Below, one piece after another: positions 16,698 to 24,795 of a stretch of DNA of 64,000 nt. The DNA comes from an uncultured Alistipes sp. (GTDB taxonomy: Bacteria > Bacteroidota > Bacteroidia > Bacteroidales > Rikenellaceae), in assembly GCA_937911745.1 (NCBI GenBank), contig CALDPX010000056.1, positions 1 through 64,000 on the forward strand, given 5' to 3'. Made by a program: the position numbers and the translations under genes. Each line of letters starts with the position of its first letter. Within the stretch, counting starts at the first letter, position 1. The notes beneath the pieces are model-generated. The model was not told the DNA's origin. It searched no databases and was given only the letters and a program-made list of their open reading frames with translations.

Positions 16698-16731
16698 TAT
16701 CTACAAAGTCAAATTAAGCCAATATAACCCA

Positions 16732-16739
16732 CAAAGGTA
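16732..16739 (-). promoter_or_regulatory. -7 element of the yfhO-ftsX operon
   Basis: The minus strand reads TACCTTTG, 34 bp upstream of the yfhO ATG. Confidence 0.55.
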
Positions 16740-16746
16740 CAATCTA

Positions 16747-16800
16747 GAATTGAAAATTGAAAATTGAAAATTGAAAATTGAAAATTGAAAATTGAAAATT
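16747..16800. repeat. Seven-base tandem array (GAAAATT)n between divergent genes
   Basis: About seven and a half near-perfect copies of a 7-bp unit lie between the yfhO and rsmE promoters. Related arrays with the unit GAGAATT occur at 10147, 18741 and 35086. Confidence 0.85.
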
Positions 16801-16814
16801 ATCTGGAAAATATA

Positions 16815-16822
16815 TACCTTTG
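16815..16822 (+). promoter_or_regulatory. -7 element of rsmE, next to the start codon
   Basis: TACCTTTG ends 4 bp before the ATG at 16827. Transcription would begin at or within a few bases of the start codon. Confidence 0.55.
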
Positions 16823-16826
16823 CGCT

Positions 16827-17531
16827 ATGCAATTATTCTACGCACCAGATATAACACTTCCCCTCTATACTCTCCCCGAGGAGGAGAGCGGACACTGCGT
16901 GAGGGTACTGCGCCTCGGTGTGGGCGACTCGCTTCATATCGCCGATGGCAGGGGTACGCTCTATCGCGCTGTGGTGGAGGACGCACACCCCAAACGTTGC
17001 ACCATCCGCATTGTGGAGGAGCATCACGAGTGGGAAAAACGCCCCTATGGGCTTACCGTTGCAGTGGCACCAACGAAGAATATCGACCGCATAGAGTGGT
17101 TTGTGGAGAAAGCCACCGAGTGTGGCATAGACCGCATTGTGCCCATTTTGTGTGACCACTCGGAGCGCAAAGTCATTAAGGGCGAAAGGCTCGAAAAGAT
17201 AGCCATCAGCGCAATGAAGCAGTCGCTGAAAGCCTACCTGCCGCAAATAGCCCCCCTGACTCCACTGCGCCAACTCCTTGCCGAGCCCTTCGATGGGGTG
17301 AAACTCATTGCTCACTGCGAGGAAGATGCCGAGCGTATCTTTATGGGCGAACTCATCCACGGTGGCGAGAATGTATTGGTGCTGATTGGTCCCGAGGGCG
17401 ACTTTTCGAGGGAGGAGATTGAAGCAGCACGCAAGGCGGGTTTTGTGGAGGTGACGCTCGGCAATAGCCGCCTACGCACCGAAACTGCCGCCCTTGCTGC
17501 CACAATGTTTACCGCTTTCGTAAATGGCTAA
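16827..17531 (+). CDS. rsmE: 16S rRNA (uracil-1498-N3)-methyltransferase
   Basis: RsmE methylates U1498 of 16S rRNA using SAM. I chose MQLFYAPDI at 16827 because it aligns with the usual family start; the open frame begins 14 codons earlier, inside the tandem array and promoter. The 234-residue product has the N-terminal PUA-like domain (EESGHCVRVLRLGVGDSLHI), then the SPOUT fold with TKNIDRIEWFVEKATECGIDRI, the motif LIGPEGDFSREEIEAARKAGF and the knot end LGNSRLRTETAALAA. All are in the expected order. The -7 element lies so close that the mRNA may be leaderless. Confidence 0.94.
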   Translation: MQLFYAPDITLPLYTLPEEESGHCVRVLRLGVGDSLHIADGRGTLYRAVVEDAHPKRCTIRIVEEHHEWEKRPYGLTVAVAPTKNIDRIEWFVEKATECGIDRIVPILCDHSERKVIKGERLEKIAISAMKQSLKAYLPQIAPLTPLRQLLAEPFDGVKLIAHCEEDAERIFMGELIHGGENVLVLIGPEGDFSREEIEAARKAGFVEVTLGNSRLRTETAALAATMFTAFVNG

Positions 17532-17542
17532 TACGGATTTTT

Positions 17543-17572
17543 GTCTAACGTCTAACGTCAATAGTCCTAAGG
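17543..17572 (-). repeat. Composite repeat, copy 4 (inverted)
   Basis: The block is present on the minus strand: GTCTAACGTCTAACGTCAAT followed by AGTCCTAAGG on the plus strand. It starts 12 bp after the rsmE stop. Confidence 0.8.
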
Positions 17573-17660
17573 CTAATGAGAGATATGGGAAATCCACAAC
17601 CAATTCCCTCCCCTAACTTAGGGGAACGGTAGAAAAAATTTTGAATTTTGAATTAACCCT

Positions 17661-18224
17661 GTGAACACATCTCTCTGGACCATATTCTCTTCGTTTTTGA
17701 AGATTGGAGCCTTCACTTTCGGTGGTGGCTATGCTATGATACCCCTCATCGAGGCGGAGATGATTGAAAAACGTGGTTGGCTCACACGCGAGGAGTTCTG
17801 GAACCAACTGACCATCGCACAGAGCATCCCCGGACCCATTGCGCTTAATACGGCAGTATTTGTGGGCTACAAAACCCGAGGCGTGAAGGGAGCCTTTGCG
17901 GCACTCTTGGGAGTAGTGATACCCTCGTTTGTCATCATTCTGCTCATTGCCACCGTATTTACGGAGTTTAAGGATAACCCAACTGTCACTGCCGCCTTCA
18001 AGGGTATGCGCCCAGCCGTTGTGGCACTCATTGCTGCACCACTCATTAGTATGGCTAAGGGTATGAATTGGTGGAAGATAGCCCTTGCGCTCGGTGCGGC
18101 GGCGGTTATATGGTTATTGGGCGTGTCGCCCATCTGGTTCATCTTTGCGGGTGCTGTTGTGGGCATCTGCTATTCGTTCCGCCCCGAACTTAATGCAAAT
18201 GGTAGAAAGGAGGGCGAACAATGA
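17661..18224 (+). CDS. chrA: Chromate transporter, first half-size subunit
   Basis: The 187-residue protein carries one CHR domain: FLKIGAFTFGGGYAMIPLIE near the N-terminus, GWLTREEFWNQLTIAQSIPGPIALN with the PGP motif, and four to six hydrophobic helices. Short CHR proteins work as pairs that together equal the two-domain ChrA, exporting chromate or related oxyanions at the inner membrane. The start is GTG at 17661; no ATG nearby gives the conserved N-terminus. A TTTTGAA array (17636-17653) lies immediately upstream. The next gene overlaps by 4 bp (ATGA). Actual chromate export is not shown by sequence alone. Confidence 0.87.
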   Translation: MNTSLWTIFSSFLKIGAFTFGGGYAMIPLIEAEMIEKRGWLTREEFWNQLTIAQSIPGPIALNTAVFVGYKTRGVKGAFAALLGVVIPSFVIILLIATVFTEFKDNPTVTAAFKGMRPAVVALIAAPLISMAKGMNWWKIALALGAAAVIWLLGVSPIWFIFAGAVVGICYSFRPELNANGRKEGEQ

Positions 18225-18742
18225 TATACTTACACCTTTTCCTCTCGTATCTGAAAATAGGCTTCTTCGGCTTTGGAGGGGGCTATGCTATGATTTCGCT
18301 CATCTATAACGAGGTGGTTGTGCAGAACGGCTGGCTCACAGCAGCCGAACTTGCCGATGTGGCAGCCATATCACAGATGACCCCCGGACCTATTGCCATC
18401 AACTGCGCCACCTATGTTGGCTACACCGTTACGGGCAATGTGTGGGGCTCGCTGTTGGCAACCGTTGCTGTCTGCCTGCCCTCGCTGACGCTGATGATGC
18501 TCGCCACTAAGTTCTACTTCCGCCTTAGGAACAACCGCCAATTCAAGGGCGCAATGAGCGGTATGCAGCCTATGATGATAGGTCTGATACTCTCTTCGGC
18601 ACTGATGCTCTTTGGCGAGAGTACGTTCATAGATTGGAAGAGTTGGGTAATCTTTGCGGGGTGCTTTGTTGCCTCCGTCAGGAAGGTCAATCCCATTCTG
18701 CTCATCATCCTCTCGGCTGTGGCAGGAATAGTCTTGTATTGA
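18221..18742 (+). CDS. chrA: Chromate transporter, second half-size subunit
   Basis: This is the partner CHR domain of 173 residues: YLKIGFFGFGGGYAMISLIYNE, then AISQMTPGPIAINCATYVGY with the PGP motif, and hydrophobic helices to the C-terminus. It overlaps the first subunit by 4 bp, indicating translational coupling. The two copies differ throughout, so they are an old pair rather than a recent duplication. The stop codon (TGA) is supplied by the first unit of the tandem repeat that begins at 18741. Confidence 0.87.
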   Translation: MIYLHLFLSYLKIGFFGFGGGYAMISLIYNEVVVQNGWLTAAELADVAAISQMTPGPIAINCATYVGYTVTGNVWGSLLATVAVCLPSLTLMMLATKFYFRLRNNRQFKGAMSGMQPMMIGLILSSALMLFGESTFIDWKSWVIFAGCFVASVRKVNPILLIILSAVAGIVLY

Positions 18743-18845
18743 ATTGAGAATTGAGAATTGAGAATTGAGAATTGAAAATTTTCCCATAACTCCCATAACT
18801 CTCATAAGCCTTAGGACTATTGACGTTAGACGTTAGACGTTAGAC
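18741..18845 (+). repeat. Composite repeat, copy 5, starting in the chrA stop codon
   Basis: Seven-base units GAATTGA (18741-18778) are followed by 9-bp units CCCATAACT, CCCATAACT, CTCATAAG, then CCTTAGGACTATTGACG and three GTTAGAC units (18809-18845). The rest of the gap, 18846-19050, shows no feature I can name. Confidence 0.8.
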
Positions 18846-19050
18846 CTCCAATTTGGCACAAGATTTGTTCTATGAGTAATCGAACTGCGTGTTGAGATGG
18901 AGTAAATCGGAAAAAACTCGTGTTTGATTTGGAAATTAGGGGAAAAATCTCTATCTTGCACGCAGTTTCAATTATATTATTTGTATAACCAAACACTTTT
19001 TGCCTATCGAAAACATCTACTCTTTATAAACCAACATTTGAAGAAAGAGT

Positions 19051-19641
19051 ATGTTACAACAATCACAAGGTAAGAGCGACAACGAGTTGCTCTCGGCTTA
19101 CCTTGCAGGAGGCAAAGAGGCTATGTCCCAACTAATAGAGCGTCATCGTGTGCGCGTCTATGACTATATCCGTATGATGGTCAAAGACGCCGACCTTGCC
19201 GATGATATTTTCCAAGAGACATTCATCAAAGTAGTGCGCGTGATTGACAGCGGACGCTACAAGGAGAGTGGTAAGTTCCTCTCGTGGGTTATGCGTATAG
19301 CCCACAATCAGGTCATTGACCACTTCCGCTCCGAGAAACACAACCCGAGTGTAAACGAGAGTAGCGCGGGCTATGACATCATAGCCACACAACGACTTAC
19401 CGAAGGCTCCATAGAGGACCACTTGGTGGGTGAGCAAATTGAGGCGGACCTCAGGGCACTTGTTGGCGAGTTGCCCGAGGAGCAGCAGGAGGTTGTGAGG
19501 TTGCGCTATTGGGGCGGTCTGTCGTTCAAGGAGATAGCCGACCATACGGAGGTGAGTATCAACACCGCCCTTGGGCGTATGCGCTACGCACTGATAAACC
19601 TCCGCAGGATGATAAAGGAAAAAAATGTGGCACTCGAATAA
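19051..19641 (+). CDS. ECF-type RNA polymerase sigma factor
   Basis: The 196-residue product has sigma region 2 (IERHRVRVYDYIRMMVKDADLADDIFQETFIKV) and region 4 (LPEEQQEVVRLRYWGGLSFKEIADHTEVSINTALGRMRYALINLRR), with no regions 1 or 3, as in extracytoplasmic-function sigma factors. It redirects RNA polymerase to stress or envelope genes. No FecR-type or zinc-finger anti-sigma gene follows; only a very short ORF does. The regulated signal is therefore unknown. Preceding sequence gives no clear auto-regulatory promoter. Confidence 0.93.
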   Translation: MLQQSQGKSDNELLSAYLAGGKEAMSQLIERHRVRVYDYIRMMVKDADLADDIFQETFIKVVRVIDSGRYKESGKFLSWVMRIAHNQVIDHFRSEKHNPSVNESSAGYDIIATQRLTEGSIEDHLVGEQIEADLRALVGELPEEQQEVVRLRYWGGLSFKEIADHTEVSINTALGRMRYALINLRRMIKEKNVALE

Positions 19642-19722
19642 TTTTTTCACAATAAAGCCCCAAGGCAGTGCGTTATATGTGTGAAAAGTTCGAAACAATC
19701 ACATTTTAACCGCAAGTTGCCT

Positions 19723-19869
19723 ATGGGAGAGATTGACTACGAAAATAAGGTAAACTGCTCCACAGGCGAAGATTATGCATTGCTAATGCAGCACGTTGTT
19801 TGCGAAGAGCCCGAATTGCTCTTTTTGGATACGTTGCTCAGCGAATGTTTCGCCAAAGCAGTTAATTAG
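19723..19869 (+). CDS. Small acidic hypothetical protein downstream of the sigma factor
   Basis: The 48-residue ORF (MGEIDYENKVNCSTGEDYAL...) lies 81 bp after the sigma factor gene and before a terminator. I chose the ATG at 19723; the frame also has a GTG at 19681. It is acidic and has two cysteines. It could be a tiny anti-sigma or regulatory peptide because of its position, but no family is recognised, and it may not be translated. Confidence 0.45.
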   Translation: MGEIDYENKVNCSTGEDYALLMQHVVCEEPELLFLDTLLSECFAKAVN

Positions 19870-19890
19870 GTGTTAGAGAAGTTTGATTGG

Positions 19891-19926
19891 AGAAGGGTTG
19901 CCGTGAGGCATCCCTTCTTATTTTTG
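19891..19926 (+). terminator. Terminator of the sigma factor transcript
   Basis: AGAAGGG/CCCTTCT plus TGCC/GGCA form a stem with one T-T mismatch and a GTGA loop, followed by TATTTTTG. Confidence 0.85.
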
Positions 19927-19989
19927 TTACACACCCCCCATTTCTTCTTTTTTAATCCCTATGGGATTAACTAATTTTTCTCGTTGAAA

Positions 19990-20027
19990 AACTATAAAAA
20001 ATAGTTGTTCAACTAAAATTTTTAGTT
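19990..20027 (+). promoter_or_regulatory. Two operator-like dyads upstream of blaI
   Basis: AACTATAAAAAATAGTT (19990-20006) and AACTAAAATTTTTAGTT (20011-20027) are both 17-bp dyads with AACTA/TAGTT-type half sites, and their centres are 21 bp apart, two helical turns. The second touches the -7 box. BlaI/MecI repressors bind such dyads over their own promoters, so autoregulation is likely. Confidence 0.65.
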
Positions 20028-20034
20028 ACCTTTG
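20027..20034 (+). promoter_or_regulatory. -7 element of the blaI-blaR1 operon
   Basis: TACCTTTG ends 32 bp before the blaI ATG and abuts the downstream dyad. Confidence 0.6.
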
Positions 20035-20066
20035 CAGTAAGAAAACTATTTCAACAAACTACGAAG

Positions 20067-20429
20067 ATGAAAAATTTAACCAAGAAAGAGGAAGAGATTA
20101 TGCGCCACTTTTGGGAGAAGGGCGAGTTGTTTGTGCGCGAGTTAGTAGCACTCTATCCCGCCCCCAAACCTCACTTCAACACCCTCTCTACAATGGTGCG
20201 CTCGCTCGAAGCAAAGGGTTACCTCTCCCATAAGAGTTTCGGCAATACCTATCAATACTTCCCAACAATCAGCGAGGAAGAGTACGGCGGTTCGACTATA
20301 AAAGGTGCCGTAAGTCGCTACTTTGAGAACTCCTATCTTACGGCCGTATCGGCACTTGTGAGGGAGGAGAAAATATCACTCAATGACCTCCGCGAGCTCA
20401 TTGAGCAAATAGAGTTAGAAAGTAGATAA
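20067..20429 (+). CDS. BlaI/MecI/CopY-family repressor
   Basis: The 120-residue protein opens with the winged-helix domain of this family (LTKKEEEIMRHFWEKGELFVRELVAL ... FNTLSTMVRSLEAKGYLSHKSFGNTYQYFP) and has a C-terminal helical dimerisation part. Such repressors are inactivated by proteolysis when the partner M56 peptidase senses its signal. The next gene, 36 bp on, encodes that partner. Operator-like dyads lie over the promoter. In Bacteroidota this pair often has no link to beta-lactam resistance, and no beta-lactamase is in the window. Confidence 0.92.
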   Translation: MKNLTKKEEEIMRHFWEKGELFVRELVALYPAPKPHFNTLSTMVRSLEAKGYLSHKSFGNTYQYFPTISEEEYGGSTIKGAVSRYFENSYLTAVSALVREEKISLNDLRELIEQIELESR

Positions 20430-20465
20430 GTTACATCCCACCACTGCTTAAAAGTTACTGTCACC

Positions 20466-21965
20466 ATGCAAGAGATAGTGATATATTGGCTGAAAACAGC
20501 TACCGTAACGGCGGTTTTCTATCTATTTTTCAAGGTCTTACTCTCGCGCGAGACCTTTCATCGACTCAATCGTGCGGTGCTGCTGGCGACCGCCGTAGTA
20601 TCGTTTGTGTTGCCACTCTGCGTCATCACCATAGAGCGCACTGTAACGGTTGAGATGTTGGAGAGTGCATCAATCAGCACGTCCCCCATAGAGTCTGCGG
20701 TGAAGATTCAGGAGGGCAGCTTTGTGTGGCAGATTGGTGCGGTGGTAGGATTGGTCGGCGCTCTTGCTGTTATGGTATGGACTCTCTGTTCTATGCTCGC
20801 CATACATCGCCTTATCTCCTCTGCACAGGAGGTAGAGCAGAATGGCAGGGAGCGTATCTACGTGACAAACAAAGCCATAACCCCATTCAGTTGGTTTGGT
20901 AACATTGTACTCTCGTCAGAAGACTGGCAGGATAGCGCTCGCATAATACTTGCCCACGAGAGGGCTCACATACGACTCCATCACTCCATAGACCTCCTTG
21001 TTGTAAACCTCTGCTGTGCTGCCCAGTGGTTCAACCCCGCCATGTGGCTTCTAAGGCGCGACCTGCGTGAGATACACGAGTACGAGGCTGACGAGGCAGT
21101 GTTGATGGGAGGTGTGAATGCTCGCGAATATCAACTACTATTAATAAAGAAGGCTGTCGGCAACAAATCCTACTCCATTGCCAACAGCCTCAATCACAGT
21201 ACACTTAAAAACCGTATTACTATGATGTTACAAAAAAAATCAACTCGCGCGAGTCGTATGAGGGTACTCTACGTCTTGCCATTAGTGTGCCTGTCGCTCA
21301 CTGCCTTTGCCCAGACCGAGACCAAAGTGGTTATCGCTGACAAAGTTACCGAAAACTCTTCGGAAAACCAAATCTCTTCTAATTTGAAATTAAACCTTAT
21401 CGAGATGCTACCCAAATTCAATGGTAAAGATTTGGGAGCCTTTGGCGAGTGGGTTGGTATGTGCGTTGCGCAACATCAAAAAACGAATCCTACGATTTTT
21501 GGCGAGGTCTGTATGCAATTTACCGTAGAGGCAGACGGCACTGTCGACAAAGATAAAATCGTCGTGCTGAAAGACTCCAAGGAGTCGGAGTGGCTCTCAA
21601 ATATCGTAAAAGATGTCATATCGCTCTCCTCGGGCATGTGGACTCCAGCCGAAGAAAACGGTAAACCTGTGGCTGTACAATATGCACTGCCCGTGAGGGT
21701 AGAAAAGCCAGATGATACGGTGACAATTCACTTCTCCGATAATTTTGGAAAAACTCATATTCAATCTGCCAATGGAGCCATCTACTTTGTCGATAAAAAG
21801 GTTTGTGAGGATATCAAGACGATAGATCCGAACCAAATCGAGAGTGTGACAGTCTATAAGGCGGCAACGGATAACGAGGAATTGTTGAAACTGCTTGCTT
21901 CTGGAGGTTTTACCATCGAAGATGTAGCCGAGCGAGGTTGCGTAATAATTACATTAAAGAAATAA
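20466..21965 (+). CDS. BlaR1/MecR1-like M56 membrane peptidase with TonB-C-like tail
   Basis: The 499-residue product has transmembrane helices near residues 5-25, 38-55, 88-115 and 265-285, and a cytoplasmic zinc-protease domain with HERAH at 164-168 and EYEADEAV further on. The sensor part is not the penicillin-binding domain of BlaR1. After the last helix comes a TonB C-terminal-like module (FGEVCMQFTVEADGTVDKDK ... PVAVQYALPVRV) and then a plug-like segment ending CVIITLKK. It presumably cleaves the adjacent repressor in response to an envelope cue. It is transcribed with the repressor gene. Confidence 0.9.
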   Translation: MQEIVIYWLKTATVTAVFYLFFKVLLSRETFHRLNRAVLLATAVVSFVLPLCVITIERTVTVEMLESASISTSPIESAVKIQEGSFVWQIGAVVGLVGALAVMVWTLCSMLAIHRLISSAQEVEQNGRERIYVTNKAITPFSWFGNIVLSSEDWQDSARIILAHERAHIRLHHSIDLLVVNLCCAAQWFNPAMWLLRRDLREIHEYEADEAVLMGGVNAREYQLLLIKKAVGNKSYSIANSLNHSTLKNRITMMLQKKSTRASRMRVLYVLPLVCLSLTAFAQTETKVVIADKVTENSSENQISSNLKLNLIEMLPKFNGKDLGAFGEWVGMCVAQHQKTNPTIFGEVCMQFTVEADGTVDKDKIVVLKDSKESEWLSNIVKDVISLSSGMWTPAEENGKPVAVQYALPVRVEKPDDTVTIHFSDNFGKTHIQSANGAIYFVDKKVCEDIKTIDPNQIESVTVYKAATDNEELLKLLASGGFTIEDVAERGCVIITLKK

Positions 21966-22114
21966 ACTCAACTCTTCGAAATTCGCTAAACTGTCGTGAA
22001 ATTAGAGGGAAAATTAAGGGAATTAAAACCCATAAAGCCTCAGGACTATTGATGACAGTAGGTTGGCGGTTGACCACCTGACGAGTGAATACCGTGCAGC
22101 AGATGCAAGGCATA

Positions 22115-22166
22115 CGAAAAAATCTCTCCCGCGGTTTACTAAGACGTAGATGCGGGAGAGATTTTG
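22115..22166 (-). terminator. Terminator of pepD with the GTTTAC-apex
   Basis: A 14-bp stem (AAAATCTCTCCCGC/GCGGGAGAGATTTT) is followed on the minus strand by a T-run. The loop reads GTTTACTAAGACGTAGAT, the same apex type as the hairpins at 35282, 48766 and 48987. Confidence 0.75.
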
Positions 22167-22204
22167 AGTGTAACGCAGCGGGTGCGGTGCAAGATGCACT
22201 CACG

Positions 22205-23656
22205 CTACAAGGCTGCAAGCAGAGCCACCAAGTGTTTCCAGAACTTGTCCACAGTGGCAATCTCCAAACGCTCGTCGGGCGAGTGAACACCACGCAGTGT
22301 GGGACCAAAGGATATCATCTCCAAGTGGGGGTATTTTTCGAGGAACAAACCGCACTCCAAACCTGCGTGAATAGCTCTCACAACGGGCTCTTTACCAAAG
22401 AGTTCGCGGTATTTCTCAACTGCCACATCCAAGAGATGGCTCTGGGGGTTAGGAGCCCAGCCCGGGTAGCCGTCCGAGTGTACAACCTTAGCACCCGCCA
22501 GGCGGAAGGTGCCCTCTACGGTGCGAGCTGCATAGCGTTTGGCACTCTCCACCGAGGAGCGTTGTGAGGTAACAACCTGAATGCGACATTTGGGCAGGAA
22601 TTTCACCGATGCGAGGTTTGTGGAGGTCTCCACAAGTCCCTTCATCGCAAAACTCATCGCCAACACACCATTTGCCACACTCACAATGGCTGTGAGCAGG
22701 CGGTGCTGAGTGTCGGCATCTACCACCTTCGTGGGTTTGTCGCACTCCTCAGCCCTCATCCAAAAACCGCTGTCGGTGTATTGTAACTCTGCTGCGACCT
22801 CCGCTGCAAAGCCCTTCACAAGGCGCAAAAAGGCTACCTTTTTGGTGGCGGGAATACCCACAATGGCGAACGCCTCACGAGGAATGGCGTTGCGCAAGTT
22901 GCCGCCATTGAAATCGCTGAGCCTTAGACCATAGCGCTCCTCGCCAAACTGCAACAAGCGAGCCATAATTTTGTTGGAGTTGCCCAATCCGTCGCCAATG
23001 TTGTCGCCCGAGTGACCGCCTTTAAGACCGCCAATTTCGATACGCAACCACGCAAAATCCTTAGGCGCACGCTCGCTCTTATAGTTGAAGGTAGCCAGTG
23101 TATCCACGCCACCCGCACAGCCAATGAAGAGTTCGCCCTCATCCTCCGAGTCGAGGTTGAGCAGATACTTGCCCGAGAGCATATCGGGGGCGAGGTTGAA
23201 GGCTCCCGTCAGTCCCGTCTCTTCGTCAACGGTAAAGAGAGCCTCAATGGCGGGGTGTGCGAGCGACTCATCGACCAACACCGCCAGAGCAGCAGCCATA
23301 CCGATACCGCAGTCGGCGCCGAGGGTTGTTCCCTTAGCCTTTACCCACTCGCCGTCTATGTAAGCCTCTATGGGATCGACCATAAAGTCGTGCTCGGTGT
23401 CGTTGTTCTTCTCGCAAACCATATCGCTATGGCTCTGCAACACCACCGCAGGGTGGTTCTCGTAGCCGGCAGTTGCAGGCTTGTAAATCACCACATTGCC
23501 TGCTCCGTCTACCTTGTGGCGGAGGTTGTGACGCTTGGCGAAGTCCACCAAGTAGGCGATGATTTTTTCTTCGTGTTTCGAGGGGCGTGGTACGCGCGTA
23601 ATCTCCTCAAAGATGCCCCACACAAGCGAGGGCGAAAGGTGACCAAGTGTGTTCAT
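22205..23656 (-). CDS. pepD: Aminoacyl-histidine dipeptidase (PepD, M20C)
   Basis: This zinc dipeptidase cleaves Xaa-His dipeptides such as carnosine. The 483-residue sequence shows the M20 metal site: VLQSHSDMVCEK, GTTLGADCGIG and TVDEETGLTGAFNL, plus FIGCAGGVDT and the lid region GLKGGHSGDNIGDGLGNSNKIMARLL. The end contains the family segment AIHAGLECGLF ... MISFGPTLRGVHSPDERLEI. The length is usual. It is monocistronic, with a -7 box at 23743-23750 shared in a divergent region with trxB. Confidence 0.94.
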   Translation of the reverse strand: MNTLGHLSPSLVWGIFEEITRVPRPSKHEEKIIAYLVDFAKRHNLRHKVDGAGNVVIYKPATAGYENHPAVVLQSHSDMVCEKNNDTEHDFMVDPIEAYIDGEWVKAKGTTLGADCGIGMAAALAVLVDESLAHPAIEALFTVDEETGLTGAFNLAPDMLSGKYLLNLDSEDEGELFIGCAGGVDTLATFNYKSERAPKDFAWLRIEIGGLKGGHSGDNIGDGLGNSNKIMARLLQFGEERYGLRLSDFNGGNLRNAIPREAFAIVGIPATKKVAFLRLVKGFAAEVAAELQYTDSGFWMRAEECDKPTKVVDADTQHRLLTAIVSVANGVLAMSFAMKGLVETSTNLASVKFLPKCRIQVVTSQRSSVESAKRYAARTVEGTFRLAGAKVVHSDGYPGWAPNPQSHLLDVAVEKYRELFGKEPVVRAIHAGLECGLFLEKYPHLEMISFGPTLRGVHSPDERLEIATVDKFWKHLVALLAAL

Positions 23657-23742
23657 TGTAAAATTGTCGTTATTGTGTTAGTATTAATCCATTTTTAGTG
23701 GGAAACTTGCGTTCTCTTGCTCAAAAAAAATCTTTCCAACTT

Positions 23743-23750
23743 CAAAGGTA
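23743..23750 (-). promoter_or_regulatory. -7 element of pepD
   Basis: The minus strand reads TACCTTTG, 86 bp upstream of the pepD ATG, back-to-back with the trxB element 13 bp away. Confidence 0.5.
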
Positions 23751-23763
23751 GCAAATAAATCAC

Positions 23764-23771
23764 TATATTTG
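23764..23771 (+). promoter_or_regulatory. -7 element of trxB
   Basis: TATATTTG lies 71 bp upstream of the trxB ATG. Confidence 0.5.
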
Positions 23772-23842
23772 CCTTTTGAATGGGAAAATAATGGATGAGA
23801 TAGTAATAAATAATAACTAAAACTATAAACTGACAAAAGACA

Positions 23843-24769
23843 ATGGAAAAAGTAAGATGCCTTATTATTGGTGGTGGTCCTGCCGGATACACTGCTGCAA
23901 TCTACGCTTCGCGTGCCAACCTCGCTCCCGTACTTTATGAGGGTTTTGAGCCCGGTGGACAACTTACCACCACTACCGAAGTGGAGAACTTCCCCGGCTA
24001 TCCCGAGGGCGTTCAGGGTCCCCAGATGATGGACGATATTCGCCGTCAGGCTCTGCGCTTTGGTGCCGACATCAGGGGTGGCGTAGTAACCAAAATCGAC
24101 CTCTCGGAGCGTCCCTTCAAGGTGATTGTTAACGACTCTGATGAAATTGAGGCAGAGGCTGTTATCGTAGCAACTGGTGCTACTGCCAAATACCTCGGTT
24201 TGCCCAGCGAGGCTAAGTTCCGCGGTATGGGCGTGAGTGCTTGTGCTACTTGTGACGGCTTCTTCTACCGCCGCAAAGATGTGGCTGTTGTGGGTGCGGG
24301 CGATACCGCTTGCGAGGAGGCTACCTATTTGGCATCCATCTGCAACAAGGTGCATATGATTATCCGCAAAGACTATATGCGTGCCTCGAAGGTTATGCAG
24401 GCGAGGGTTGAGGCTACCCCCAACATCGAGGTGCACTACCTCTGCAACACTCAGGAGATTTTGGGCGATGAGAATGGTGTTACGGGCGTTAGGCTCATTC
24501 ACGCCGATGGTCACACCGAGGATATTGCCATTGACGGCTTCTTCCTCGGCATTGGTCACGCTCCCCAGACCAAACTCTTTACGGGTCAGTTGGAGCTGAA
24601 CGAGGAGGGTTATATTGTTACCCAAGGCGCATCGAGCAAGACCTCGGTGGAGGGTGTCTTCGCTGCTGGCGATGTTAAGGACCCCCACTACCGTCAGGGT
24701 ATCGTGGCAGCAGGTAGCGGTGCTATTGCCGCTATGGACTGCGAGCGATTCCTCTTGGCTCAGAAATAG
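23843..24769 (+). CDS. trxB: Thioredoxin-disulfide reductase
   Basis: TrxB transfers electrons from NADPH through FAD to thioredoxin. The 308-residue sequence has the FAD site IIGGGPAGYTAAIYASR at the start, the redox cysteines C134 and C137 (ACATCDG), the NADPH site VGAGDTACEEA and the C-terminal GVFAAGDV. The length matches the low-molecular-weight bacterial type. It is followed by licD after 26 bp, an unrelated function that probably shares its transcript. Confidence 0.96.
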   Translation: MEKVRCLIIGGGPAGYTAAIYASRANLAPVLYEGFEPGGQLTTTTEVENFPGYPEGVQGPQMMDDIRRQALRFGADIRGGVVTKIDLSERPFKVIVNDSDEIEAEAVIVATGATAKYLGLPSEAKFRGMGVSACATCDGFFYRRKDVAVVGAGDTACEEATYLASICNKVHMIIRKDYMRASKVMQARVEATPNIEVHYLCNTQEILGDENGVTGVRLIHADGHTEDIAIDGFFLGIGHAPQTKLFTGQLELNEEGYIVTQGASSKTSVEGVFAAGDVKDPHYRQGIVAAGSGAIAAMDCERFLLAQK

Positions 24770-24795
24770 GTTTTTGGCGCATAAATCCGCACAAA

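Noticed and set aside
20067..21965. BlaI/BlaR1 as evidence of beta-lactam resistance
   Set aside because: There is no penicillin-binding sensor domain and no beta-lactamase in the window.
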